Assembly (NCBI GenBank): GCA_031260615.1
Contig: JAISLG010000087.1
Span: 1-7,345, forward strand
Direction: 5' to 3'
Source of the DNA: Oscillospiraceae bacterium
GTDB lineage: Bacteria > Bacillota > Clostridia > Oscillospirales > Ruminococcaceae
DNA length: 7,345 nucleotides
Numbering within the stretch: the first letter of the stretch is position 1; every line of letters begins with the position of its first letter. Positions 1 to 7,326 of this stretch are shown piece by piece. The position numbers were made by a program, and so were the translations under genes. The notes below the pieces were generated by a model. The model ran no database searches. It was not told the DNA's origin and worked only from the letters and a program-made list of their open reading frames with translations.

Positions 1-32
1 ATATTTTATCGAGGGGGGAGTTTATTGTCGCC

Positions 33-782
33 TTATTCATATTCCACGACATTTACCCAACTGTCGAGCAATGCCTTTTCTGTCGCAATCCGTTTTACAC
101 TCTGACTCGCCGCGATAATCGGAAGCCATTCTTGTACATATTGCTTTGCCAAATCCGCCGTTTCCGTGAACAGGTTCAGGTATTTTTTAGCCCGTTCGGA
201 TTCGCCCTGCAAGCGGAATACCAAGTACGAGCGCGCAACATCTGCCGCCGCCGTGCCTTGGGTTGCGTGCGCCCAGTCGATAACGTAAAGTTCGTCGTCG
301 GGGGTTACTATAATGTTCGATGGGCAAAAATCCCCGTGGCAGAGATTACCGCTGTTCGGTTTCGATGACAAGCGCGTTTGTAACTCGTACCGTATCGTCG
401 CGTTGTAATCGGTTTGGTCTATTTTGCTCCCCATTTTGTCTTTCAACTTTTTGAGGAACGGGGCGTTGTGATTGTGAATTTGTATCTGTAATTCCACAAA
501 CCGTTTCAAGTATTCCGCCTCTTTTTCGGGGTTGTCGCGGATAATGTGCGACATTGACTTGCCCGGGATAAAGTCGGTTATTATCGCCCATTTGCCGTCT
601 ACTTTTGTTACTTCGCGGAGTTTCGGAACAGGCAAATCCGACTCCTCAACACGCGCTAAGTTTAATGCCTCATTCAGTATGTCCGCCTTTGAAAACGCCT
701 CGTCAAATATCTTTATCAACTTGTCGCCGTCACGATAAATTGTTTTGTGGTCGCGCTCGGCAAGTAAATTTTCAAGGTTCAT
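33..782 (-). CDS. APH/choline-kinase-fold small-molecule phosphotransferase, substrate unknown
   Basis: A complete 249-residue protein of the aminoglycoside phosphotransferase (APH) family, which transfers the ATP gamma-phosphate to a small hydroxylated substrate, presumably in the cytosol (no signal peptide or membrane segment is seen). The N-lobe has a plausible ATP-anchoring lysine (K24, in KLIKIFD) with its partner glutamate E38. The C-lobe has the Brenner catalytic motif HGDFCPSN (H149, catalytic D151, N156) and the metal-binding VIDW aspartate D169, followed by the family-typical AAADVARSYLVF stretch (178-189). All expected catalytic residues are present, so it should be active. The ATG is supported by a GAGGT site at 788-792, five bases upstream. 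It lies 55 bases behind adhE with no terminator seen between, so co-transcription is likely. Substrate cannot be read from sequence: choline, a sugar, thiamine, an amino alcohol or an aminoglycoside are all possible. A housekeeping kinase is likelier than resistance, since nothing mobile surrounds it. Confidence 0.88.
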   Translation of the reverse strand: MNLENLLAERDHKTIYRDGDKLIKIFDEAFSKADILNEALNLARVEESDLPVPKLREVTKVDGKWAIITDFIPGKSMSHIIRDNPEKEAEYLKRFVELQIQIHNHNAPFLKKLKDKMGSKIDQTDYNATIRYELQTRLSSKPNSGNLCHGDFCPSNIIVTPDDELYVIDWAHATQGTAAADVARSYLVFRLQGESERAKKYLNLFTETADLAKQYVQEWLPIIAASQSVKRIATEKALLDSWVNVVEYE

Positions 783-837
783 TTTGTACCTCAGTTATAA
801 TTTTTCGGGTAATCGTCAACAACAATCCTTTGCCTTT

Positions 838-3435
838 TTATTTAGATTTGCCGTAGTAGGCATTCAAGTACATCTGCTTTAATTCGGCTGCTAACGGGTA
901 TCTCGGGTTTGCACCCGTGCATTGGTCGTCAAACGCCGCAAGTGACATCTCGTCGAGTTGGTCGAGGAAAATCTTTTCGTCCACCCCATAATCCGCGATT
1001 GTTGCTTTGATACCGATTTGCTGTTTCAGGAGTGTTACCCGCTCAGTCAATGCGGTTACCTTTTCGGTATCTGTCGCCGAGTTCGCGATAAGCCCTAACT
1101 TAACGGCGAATTTCGCGTACTTCGCTTTCGTGTCGGGGTATTCGTGGCGGCTGAAAGCCGCTTGCTTTGTCGGGGTTTCCGAGCTGTTGAAGTTTATTAC
1201 TTCATTGAGCAACAACGCGTTTGCGATACCGTGCGGTATATGGTGGTAACTGCCGAGTTTGTGCGCCATTGAATGGCATACGCCGAGGAATGCGTTTGCG
1301 AATGCCATACCTGCGGCGGTTGCCGCGTATGCCGTCTTTTCGCGTGCAATAATGTCCGCGCCGTCATCGTATGCTTTCGGGAGATACTCGAATATCGTTT
1401 CAGCGGCTTGTGTTGCCAACCCGTCCGTGAAGTCCGTTGCCATTATAGACGCGTATGCTTCGAGCGCGTGGGATAACGCGTCAATACCGCTTGCGGCAGT
1501 AAGCGATTTTGGTGCGCCCGTCATCAAATTTGCGTCAACTATCGCAATATTCGGTAGCAATTCATAATCCGCGAGGGGATATTTTAACCCGTTGTCGGTT
1601 ATTACCGCGAACGGCGTAACCTCCGTACCCGTCCCCGCAGTAGTCGGGATTGCTATAAATGTTGCTTTCACGCCGAGTTTCGGGAACGTGTAAATACGTT
1701 TGCGAATATCGGAAAATCTTGCCGCCATATCGGAAAAATCTGCCTCAGGGTGTTCGTACAACACCCACATAATCTTAGCCGCGTCAATTGCCGAGCCGCC
1801 GCCGAGTGCGATTATCGCGTCGGGAGCAAACGCAGTCAGCAATTTCGCGCCCGCCTTGGCACTGTCAAGTGTCGGGTCGGGTTCAATATCAAAGAATACC
1901 GAATATGGTATATCGAGTTCCTCCAACCTGTCCGTAACAGGCTTTGCGAATCCGTTTTTATACAGGAAATTATCCGTGACGAGGAACACGCGTTTTTTAT
2001 TGTATTCGTCTTTGAGTTCGGCGAGTGCGAGTGACAGCGAACCCGTTTCGGTATATATTTTCGAGGGTGTTCTGAACCAGAGCATATTCTTCCTCCGTTT
2101 GGCAACCGTCTTGATATTAAGCAAATGCGACACGCCGACATTCCCCGAAACGGAGTTGCCGCCCCACGAACCGCACCCGAGTGTAAGTGACGGGGGCAAG
2201 CCGAAGTTATACATATCGCCGATACCGCCTTGTGACGACGGGGTATTGAGGAGTATGCGGCACGTTTTCATTTTTTCCGCGAACAGAGCGAATTTATCGC
2301 CTTCGGTACGTTCATTAAGGTACACGCTTGACGTATGCCCGTAACCGCCGTCCTCGACCAAATGTTCGGCGATTTCAATGGCGTTCTCGAAGTTATCGGC
2401 TTTGTAGAACGCGAGAACGGGGGATAATTTTTCGTGGGCGAACTCCTCCGCTGTTGTGAAGTCGGTAACTTCCCCGATTAGTATTTTGGTATTTTCGGGA
2501 ACGGTGACACCCGACAGTGCCGCAATTTTGTGTGCGGTTTGCCCAACAATCTGCGCGTTCACCGACCCGTTGATTATGATAATCTCGCGGACTTTTGCGA
2601 TTTCGTTTTCGGACAGGAAGTAGCAGCCGCGATATTCAAACTCGGCTTTCACAGCGTCATACACGGTCTTATCCACGACAACGGATTGTTCCGACGCGCA
2701 AATCATACCGTTGTCGAAAGTCTTGGAGAGGATAATCGAACTTACAGCGAGTTTGATATTAGCGGACGAGTCGATAATTGCGGGGGTATTCCCGGCACCG
2801 ACCCCGATAGCGGGTTTGCCGCTTGAATATGCGGCTTTTACCATACCTGGGCCGCCTGTCGCGAGTATTATATCGGCTTCTTTCATAACGAGGTTTGAGA
2901 GAGCCAAACTGGGTACGTCAATCCACCCGATTAACCCAACGGGAGCCCCTGCTTTTTCGGCGGCTTCCTTTACTATACGGGCGGCTTCGATAGTAGATTT
3001 TTTTGCTCGCGGGTGTGGGGATATAACAATTCCGTTACGGGTTTTGAGGGCGAGGAGTGTTTTGAAAATAGCGGTAGACGTGGGGTTAGTAGTGGGGATA
3101 ACGGCGGCGATTACACCGATAGGCGCGGCTATTTTTTCGATACCCGCGGCATCGTCGGATTCAATTACGCCGACGGTTTTTGTATTTTTGTATGTGTTAT
3201 AGATATACTCGGCGGCGTACTGGTTTTTGATAACCTTATCCTCGAACACACCCATACCGGTTTCGTCGACGGCGGCGCGCGCAAGGGGTATCCGCGCCTC
3301 ACTTGCGGCGAGCGCGGCGGCTTTGAATATTTTATCGACCTCGGTTTGCGAGAACTCCGAATACGCGGCTTGCGCTTGCTTGATATTCGCGATTAACTCC
3401 GCTAATTGTTCGGGGGTTTCTGTTTTTATCGGCAT
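838..3435 (-). CDS. adhE: Bifunctional acetaldehyde-CoA / alcohol dehydrogenase AdhE
   Basis: Reduces acetyl-CoA to acetaldehyde and then to ethanol, using two NADH, so it recycles NAD+ in fermentation; AdhE proteins of this family assemble into cytosolic spirosome filaments. The N-terminal CoA-acylating aldehyde dehydrogenase domain spans about residues 1-440: nucleotide-binding segment around 193-217 (ATGGPGMVKAAYSSGKP and following), catalytic C246 in NGMICASEQ, E335 in FAHEKLSP, H367 in GHTSS. After a short linker, the iron-dependent alcohol dehydrogenase domain spans about 455-865: NAD site GGGSAIDAAK (545-554) and iron ligands D652, H656, H721 and H735 in the DALSH and GVCHSMAH...HHIPHG motifs. 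All key residues are intact. The protein stops shortly after the conserved ELKQMYLNAYYG, lacking the charged tail of the 891-residue E. coli enzyme, which does not suggest loss of function. The ATG is fixed by AAGGAG at 3444-3449, eight bases upstream. It has its own promoter and is probably followed in the transcript by the small phosphotransferase gene. Confidence 0.98.
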   Translation of the reverse strand: MPIKTETPEQLAELIANIKQAQAAYSEFSQTEVDKIFKAAALAASEARIPLARAAVDETGMGVFEDKVIKNQYAAEYIYNTYKNTKTVGVIESDDAAGIEKIAAPIGVIAAVIPTTNPTSTAIFKTLLALKTRNGIVISPHPRAKKSTIEAARIVKEAAEKAGAPVGLIGWIDVPSLALSNLVMKEADIILATGGPGMVKAAYSSGKPAIGVGAGNTPAIIDSSANIKLAVSSIILSKTFDNGMICASEQSVVVDKTVYDAVKAEFEYRGCYFLSENEIAKVREIIIINGSVNAQIVGQTAHKIAALSGVTVPENTKILIGEVTDFTTAEEFAHEKLSPVLAFYKADNFENAIEIAEHLVEDGGYGHTSSVYLNERTEGDKFALFAEKMKTCRILLNTPSSQGGIGDMYNFGLPPSLTLGCGSWGGNSVSGNVGVSHLLNIKTVAKRRKNMLWFRTPSKIYTETGSLSLALAELKDEYNKKRVFLVTDNFLYKNGFAKPVTDRLEELDIPYSVFFDIEPDPTLDSAKAGAKLLTAFAPDAIIALGGGSAIDAAKIMWVLYEHPEADFSDMAARFSDIRKRIYTFPKLGVKATFIAIPTTAGTGTEVTPFAVITDNGLKYPLADYELLPNIAIVDANLMTGAPKSLTAASGIDALSHALEAYASIMATDFTDGLATQAAETIFEYLPKAYDDGADIIAREKTAYAATAAGMAFANAFLGVCHSMAHKLGSYHHIPHGIANALLLNEVINFNSSETPTKQAAFSRHEYPDTKAKYAKFAVKLGLIANSATDTEKVTALTERVTLLKQQIGIKATIADYGVDEKIFLDQLDEMSLAAFDDQCTGANPRYPLAAELKQMYLNAYYGKSK

Positions 3436-3472
3436 TTACTTTTCTCCTTTGCCTATAATATGGGATACTGGT

Positions 3473-3501
3473 ATTGTAACGCTTATCGTGGGAAATTTCA
3501 A
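3473..3501 (-). promoter_or_regulatory. Predicted sigma-A promoter of adhE
   Basis: On the minus strand, TTGAAA (3496-3501) and TACAAT (3473-3478) are separated by exactly 17 bases, close to the consensus housekeeping promoter. Transcription would start near 3466, giving a leader of about 31 bases that contains the AAGGAG ribosome binding site. The -35 box overlaps a short self-complementary GAAATTTC (3492-3499) that could be a regulator half-site or chance. I saw no match to the Rex operator that controls adhE in many Bacillota. Predicted from sequence only. Confidence 0.7.
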
Positions 3502-3610
3502 GGGTGTGTGAATTTTAGAACCCGTCAAACCTGTTCGTGTGTCAATGATAAGTGAAAGAATCGAGTCCAAAACGTAAAAGAATAAAAACCCCGACTTTTC
3601 GCTTCCTTTT

Positions 3611-3632
3611 GGGAGCAAATTAAAATACTCCC
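3611..3632 (-). terminator. Weak stem-loop just after polC, possible terminator
   Basis: Starting six bases past the polC stop codon, the minus-strand transcript can fold GGGAGUA against UGCUCCC: a 7-bp stem with one G-U pair and an 8-base AU-rich loop. No U tract follows directly; the nearest T-rich stretch on this strand (TTTTTATTCTTTT, 3576-3588) lies about 22 bases beyond the stem. It is therefore not a classic intrinsic terminator. It may be a weak or factor-assisted terminator or a 3'-end stabilising hairpin. The separate adhE promoter downstream agrees with polC transcription ending in this 203-base gap. Confidence 0.35.
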
Positions 3633-3638
3633 CCTCTC

Positions 3639-6600
3639 TTACATATCCCACAAACTAATCTGCGCCGACATTTGAAGCCCCTCGAAGAAGCCCATAACGT
3701 CCATTACCTCGCGGAGTGTATCGTTTATTCCCGCCTTCACCGACAATTCGTCAGCCGCGTTGTAATCGCCCGACTTCACAACCTCATACAATGTCTGCGC
3801 CGCCTTCGCGCCGCACCCCGCAATCGCCGTGTACGGCAACCGTATTCCGTTTTCGTCCTCGTCCACTACATACTCCACAGGGTCGGATTTATTGTACCTC
3901 GGAGGTAAAAACTTTATTCCGCGCGATAACATCTCATATACAAGTACAAGCGCGTCTTTTTCCGCCGCGTCTTTGGCAGTCGGTTTCTTAATTGCGTCAA
4001 GCTCCGATATGCGGTTCGTAATCTCCGTTTTGTCGTTCGCGGCAACTGTTCTGATGTCAAATGTTCCCGTGTGTTTGAGGAGTATCGCCGCGTAAAAATA
4101 TACGGGCTTGTATACCTTGAACCAACCCAACTTGACCGCCCCCGTAACATACGCCGCCGCGTGCGCTTTCGGGAACATATACTTTATTTTAAGGCACGAC
4201 TTCACATACCAGTCAGGTATATTATTGCCCTTAAACGCATTGTATATGTCCTCGTTAAATTCCTTTTTCGCCTTGCCTTTCCGTGTAAATTCCATAATCT
4301 TGAACGCAAGCGATGGTTCCATTCCCTTGTCGATAAGATAAACCATAATATCGTCGCGCGTTCCGATTACGTCCGATATTGTACAAGTTCCGTTCTTAAT
4401 TAACTCCTCCGCGTTGCCGAGCCATACATCCGTTCCGTGCGATAACCCCGATATTTGTAATAGGTCGGCAAAGGTTTTCGGTTTCGCCCCTTTAAGCATC
4501 TTCATTACAAACGGCGTTCCGAATTCGGGTATCCCAAATGTTCCGTATTCGATTAACGGGTCGTTTTCAATACCGAGTGCGCTTGTGCCCGCAAATAAAG
4601 ATAATACCTTTTCGTCTGCCGGGGGGACGTCAGATATATTCATTCCTGTGTGGTCTTGCAAATATTTGTATAATGTCGGTACATCGTGTCCGAGTTCGTC
4701 CAGTTTCAGTATAGTGTCGTGTAACGCGTGGAAGTCAAAATGCGTTGTGATATTGTCACTGTCCTTTTTATCGGCAGGGTGCTGTACGGGCGTGAAGTCG
4801 TATACTTCGTATTCGGCAGGTACAACTACCATTCCCCCGGGGTGTTGCCCCGTAGTCCGCTTGATACCCGCGCAACCCGCGGATAACCGCGCAATCTCCG
4901 CGTTATTAAGGTTTATACCGTGGTTCTCCCCGTATTCCTTTACCCACGGGAATACTGTCTTTTCCTGTATGGCGGATATTGTACCCGCCTTGAACACCTT
5001 GTCTTTCCCGAACAGTTCCTCCGTGTATCGGTGTATTGCACTCTGCACGTCGCCGCTGAAATTGAGGTCAATATCGGGGGCTTTGTCGCCCTTGAATCCG
5101 AGGAATGTTTCAAAGGGTATGTCTTGTCCGTCACCGATTAACGGGTGTCCGCAATCAGGGCAATTTTTAGGAGGCAAGTCAAACCCCGATTGTATTTTTG
5201 TCTGTTCCTTGTCGATGAAGTCGGAGTACGCGCACTTGGGGCAGCGGTAATGGGGGGGGAGCGCGTTGACTTCCGATATACCGAGAAAATACGCGGCAAC
5301 GGACGACCCGACAGACCCTCGCGACCCGACAAGATACCCCATTTCGTTGGATTTCGCCACGAGTTTCTGCGCAATCATATACAGCACCGCAAACCCGTAT
5401 TTGATAATCGCGTCCACTTCCTTTTGGACACGCGCCTTTACAAGTTCGGGAGCATTGTCAAACGTACCGTCCTTTGAATACTGCTTGCCTGTCGTTTCCG
5501 CGATAATGCGTTGTAAGTCCTCGACCGCCCCAGGTAGTGACGGGGTATACGTTCCTTTCGGAATGGGGCGAAATACTTCGATACTGTCCGCGATTTTGCG
5601 CGGATTGGTTATGACAATCTCGGTACGTTTCGGTTCGTCAAGGTAGTTGAATTCCGCGAGCATCTCATCCGTTGTGCGGTAGTAAATTGGGGGCTGTTCC
5701 GCCGCGTCCGAGTATTTCATTCCGATTTGGAGTATCTCGCGGAACACGGCATCGGACGGTTCTTTGAAATGCACATCACCCGTAGCGCACACGGGGATAT
5801 TCAACTTCTCGCCGAGCGCGATTATTTTACGGTTGAGCGCGATTAAATCATCGTTTGACTTCGCGAATTTTGCTCCGCTATTGTCGTCCGTATTGCGTAA
5901 CATAAACGCGTTGTTGCCGAGTGGTTGCACTTCGAGGTAGTCGTAATACTTCGCGATACGTTCTTGCAATTCAGTTGGCTCGTCCTCATACACGGCAGTG
6001 AATAACTCGCCCTGTTCGCAAGCCGACCCAAGTATTAACCCGTCACGGTGGCTGTCCAGCACCGAGCGCGGTATTAACGGGTGTTTGTAGTAATAGTCGA
6101 GGTTTGAATACGACACTAACTTGTATAGATTTTTGAGTCCTGTTTGGTTTTTGACGAGGATACAGATATGGTATCTTTTAGCCTTGGATATGTCATAGGT
6201 ATCTTCCGAATCATCGACAAGGTACCCTTCTACCCCGTATATTACCTTAAACGGAGTATCGGGGTTTTTGTATTTAATATCCTCAAACGCGTTCATCGCT
6301 TCGGGGTAACACTGCAAGTTCCCGTGGTCGGTGAACGCAACTCCGGCGTGTCCCCACGCGTATGCTTGTTTAACATACTCGGCGGCGGAATTAACCGCGT
6401 CCATAGCGGACATATTCGTATGCAAGTGGAGTTCTACACGCTTATCGGGGGCGTTATCCTCGCGCGACTTAAATTCCTTTTCACACTCGGCGATTGCGCT
6501 TGGCTCGAACAGCAATTCCCCTGCGAAGTCGTCGTAATTCGCTTTGCCATCCGCGATAATGAAGTTACCTTTTTTGAGGAAGTCGAAGTCGTCCGCATCC

Positions 6601-7247
6601 TCGGTGTCTATGAATAATTTTACGGTCAACGCGGACGTGCCGTCGAATATATCGGCGGTGAGTATAGTTTTATTAAAGGGGGTGCCGTCTTTTTTCTTAT
6701 CAATATCGCGGCGGTTGACGGATATGATACCGCCTTTGATAACGCCGACTTGCCCCGACGTATTCATTTCTTTTAAGGGGACAATCTCACCGTTTATTTT
6801 TTCTTTGGAGAGTAATTTAACTTTACGGTGGCGGCGCGGCTTGTCGCCGTTATTATACGCGTTGTATCCGCCGTTATTGCCGCCGTTATCGGGCGGCGGC
6901 GAGGGCGTGGTATTATCGACTATGCCGAACAGTTTTTTAAGCAATTGCCGATGCGCTTTCCCCGCCATATCAGGCGGTATGCCCTTGGCTTTGATTAACT
7001 CAGACAACTCCTCGTCATAGGCGGGCGTATACATCGCTTCTGCATATTCGGGGTACAGATTAACCTTATTTATTTCGAGGGAATTGGCTATAAACTTCTC
7101 CGCCGCAAGCAAATCGGCGGCGGAGATAAGTACATTACTGTCGGCGGTAAGGTCGAGTTTGCGCTCGTATTGGTAATACTTGGCTTCAACGATTACTGCC
7201 TCCGCACACGAGCGTATGTCGGGAAAATACAAGGATAGTTTATTCAT
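3639..7247 (-). CDS. polC: PolC-type DNA polymerase III alpha subunit lacking the inserted proofreading exonuclease
   Basis: Replicative DNA polymerase of low-GC Gram-positives. Domains in order: N-terminal domain (about 1-110), a Pro/Gly/Asn-rich linker (111-140), OB fold (about 163-260), PHP domain (about 268-550), CPKC...CPDCG zinc module (C669, C672, C696, C699), palm with catalytic D725 and D727 (PDIDLNFSG) and D850 (LKLDELGHD), fingers including FPKAHAAAYV (1025-1034), tandem helix-hairpin-helix (about 1139-1191), and a C-terminal clamp-binding peptide QISLW (1196-1200). Usual PolC is about 1430-1460 residues. Most of the shortfall is the DEDDh exonuclease normally inserted in PHP: here YGVEGYLVDD (337-346) runs within about 14 residues into RYHICILVKNQTGLKNL (358-374), and no FDxETTG-like or other exonuclease motif occurs anywhere. 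The frame is otherwise open and conserved, so this is a clean domain absence and not decay. Start: an in-frame stop lies at 7266-7268 with no ATG, GTG or TTG between, and the N-terminal domain is needed, so ATG 7247 is the best choice. No Shine-Dalgarno precedes it. The gene appears monocistronic. Confidence 0.97.
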   Translation of the reverse strand: MNKLSLYFPDIRSCAEAVIVEAKYYQYERKLDLTADSNVLISAADLLAAEKFIANSLEINKVNLYPEYAEAMYTPAYDEELSELIKAKGIPPDMAGKAHRQLLKKLFGIVDNTTPSPPPDNGGNNGGYNAYNNGDKPRRHRKVKLLSKEKINGEIVPLKEMNTSGQVGVIKGGIISVNRRDIDKKKDGTPFNKTILTADIFDGTSALTVKLFIDTEDADDFDFLKKGNFIIADGKANYDDFAGELLFEPSAIAECEKEFKSREDNAPDKRVELHLHTNMSAMDAVNSAAEYVKQAYAWGHAGVAFTDHGNLQCYPEAMNAFEDIKYKNPDTPFKVIYGVEGYLVDDSEDTYDISKAKRYHICILVKNQTGLKNLYKLVSYSNLDYYYKHPLIPRSVLDSHRDGLILGSACEQGELFTAVYEDEPTELQERIAKYYDYLEVQPLGNNAFMLRNTDDNSGAKFAKSNDDLIALNRKIIALGEKLNIPVCATGDVHFKEPSDAVFREILQIGMKYSDAAEQPPIYYRTTDEMLAEFNYLDEPKRTEIVITNPRKIADSIEVFRPIPKGTYTPSLPGAVEDLQRIIAETTGKQYSKDGTFDNAPELVKARVQKEVDAIIKYGFAVLYMIAQKLVAKSNEMGYLVGSRGSVGSSVAAYFLGISEVNALPPHYRCPKCAYSDFIDKEQTKIQSGFDLPPKNCPDCGHPLIGDGQDIPFETFLGFKGDKAPDIDLNFSGDVQSAIHRYTEELFGKDKVFKAGTISAIQEKTVFPWVKEYGENHGINLNNAEIARLSAGCAGIKRTTGQHPGGMVVVPAEYEVYDFTPVQHPADKKDSDNITTHFDFHALHDTILKLDELGHDVPTLYKYLQDHTGMNISDVPPADEKVLSLFAGTSALGIENDPLIEYGTFGIPEFGTPFVMKMLKGAKPKTFADLLQISGLSHGTDVWLGNAEELIKNGTCTISDVIGTRDDIMVYLIDKGMEPSLAFKIMEFTRKGKAKKEFNEDIYNAFKGNNIPDWYVKSCLKIKYMFPKAHAAAYVTGAVKLGWFKVYKPVYFYAAILLKHTGTFDIRTVAANDKTEITNRISELDAIKKPTAKDAAEKDALVLVYEMLSRGIKFLPPRYNKSDPVEYVVDEDENGIRLPYTAIAGCGAKAAQTLYEVVKSGDYNAADELSVKAGINDTLREVMDVMGFFEGLQMSAQISLWDM

Positions 7248-7253
7248 AAGTAT

Positions 7254-7282
7254 ATTGTATTTGAATTAGGGGGTGGTGTCAA
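7254..7282 (-). promoter_or_regulatory. Predicted sigma-A promoter of polC, giving a leaderless mRNA
   Basis: On the minus strand a perfect -35 TTGACA (7277-7282) and a -10 TACAAT (7254-7259) are separated by exactly 17 bases. Only six bases lie between the -10 box and the polC ATG at 7247, so the usual start point falls on or within a base or two of the A of the start codon. The 25 bases upstream of the ATG contain no purine-rich ribosome binding site; this region is CCCCCT, then AT-rich. Box match and spacing are seen directly; the leaderless conclusion is inference. Confidence 0.75.
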
Positions 7283-7290
7283 TCGTTGTC

Positions 7291-7326
7291 TAATGGCAAC
7301 ACTACTTGTTAGTAGTGTTGCCATTA
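7291..7326. repeat. Perfect 36-base inverted repeat (16-bp arms, 4-base loop) upstream of the polC promoter
   Basis: The left arm TAATGGCAACACTACT (7291-7306) is the exact reverse complement of the right arm (7311-7326), around the loop TGTT. The repeat ends eight bases upstream of the polC -35 box. As RNA it would form a strong hairpin in either direction, but neither side has a proper U run: minus-strand exit is GACAACG and plus-strand exit is TATCTTGTAC. It could be the terminator of a gene beyond the right edge, a regulator-binding palindrome, or one copy of a dispersed genomic repeat. No flanking direct repeats mark it as a recent insertion. Confidence 0.85.

Noticed and set aside
33..782. 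Antibiotic-resistance aminoglycoside phosphotransferase
   Set aside because: The APH fold is shared by many metabolic kinases. Nothing specific to APH(3') or other resistance subfamilies could be recognised, and there is no mobile-element context.
794..822. Possible promoter TTGTTG-17-TATAAC in front of the phosphotransferase gene
   Set aside because: The boxes are weak and the implied start near 787 would exclude the GAGGT ribosome binding site from the transcript, so read-through from adhE explains the gene better.
1700..2344. 214-codon plus-strand open frame antisense to adhE
   Set aside because: It is a shadow of adhE codon usage over conserved AdhE sequence, with no independent evidence of translation.
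3436..3651. 71-codon minus-strand reading frame with a GTG start filling the polC-adhE gap
   Set aside because: It begins inside the polC end, has no ribosome binding site, shows no recognisable domain, and its codons cover the adhE promoter and ribosome binding site. It is best read as non-coding sequence that happens to be open.
4414..5250. 278-codon plus-strand open frame antisense to polC
   Set aside because: It lies fully opposite the conserved catalytic core of polC, has no Shine-Dalgarno or recognisable domain, and such long antisense frames arise from the codon bias of the real gene.
7291..7326. Intrinsic terminator or insertion-sequence end
   Set aside because: There is no U run on either exit side and no transposase, target duplication or longer element is visible, so it is reported only as an inverted repeat.
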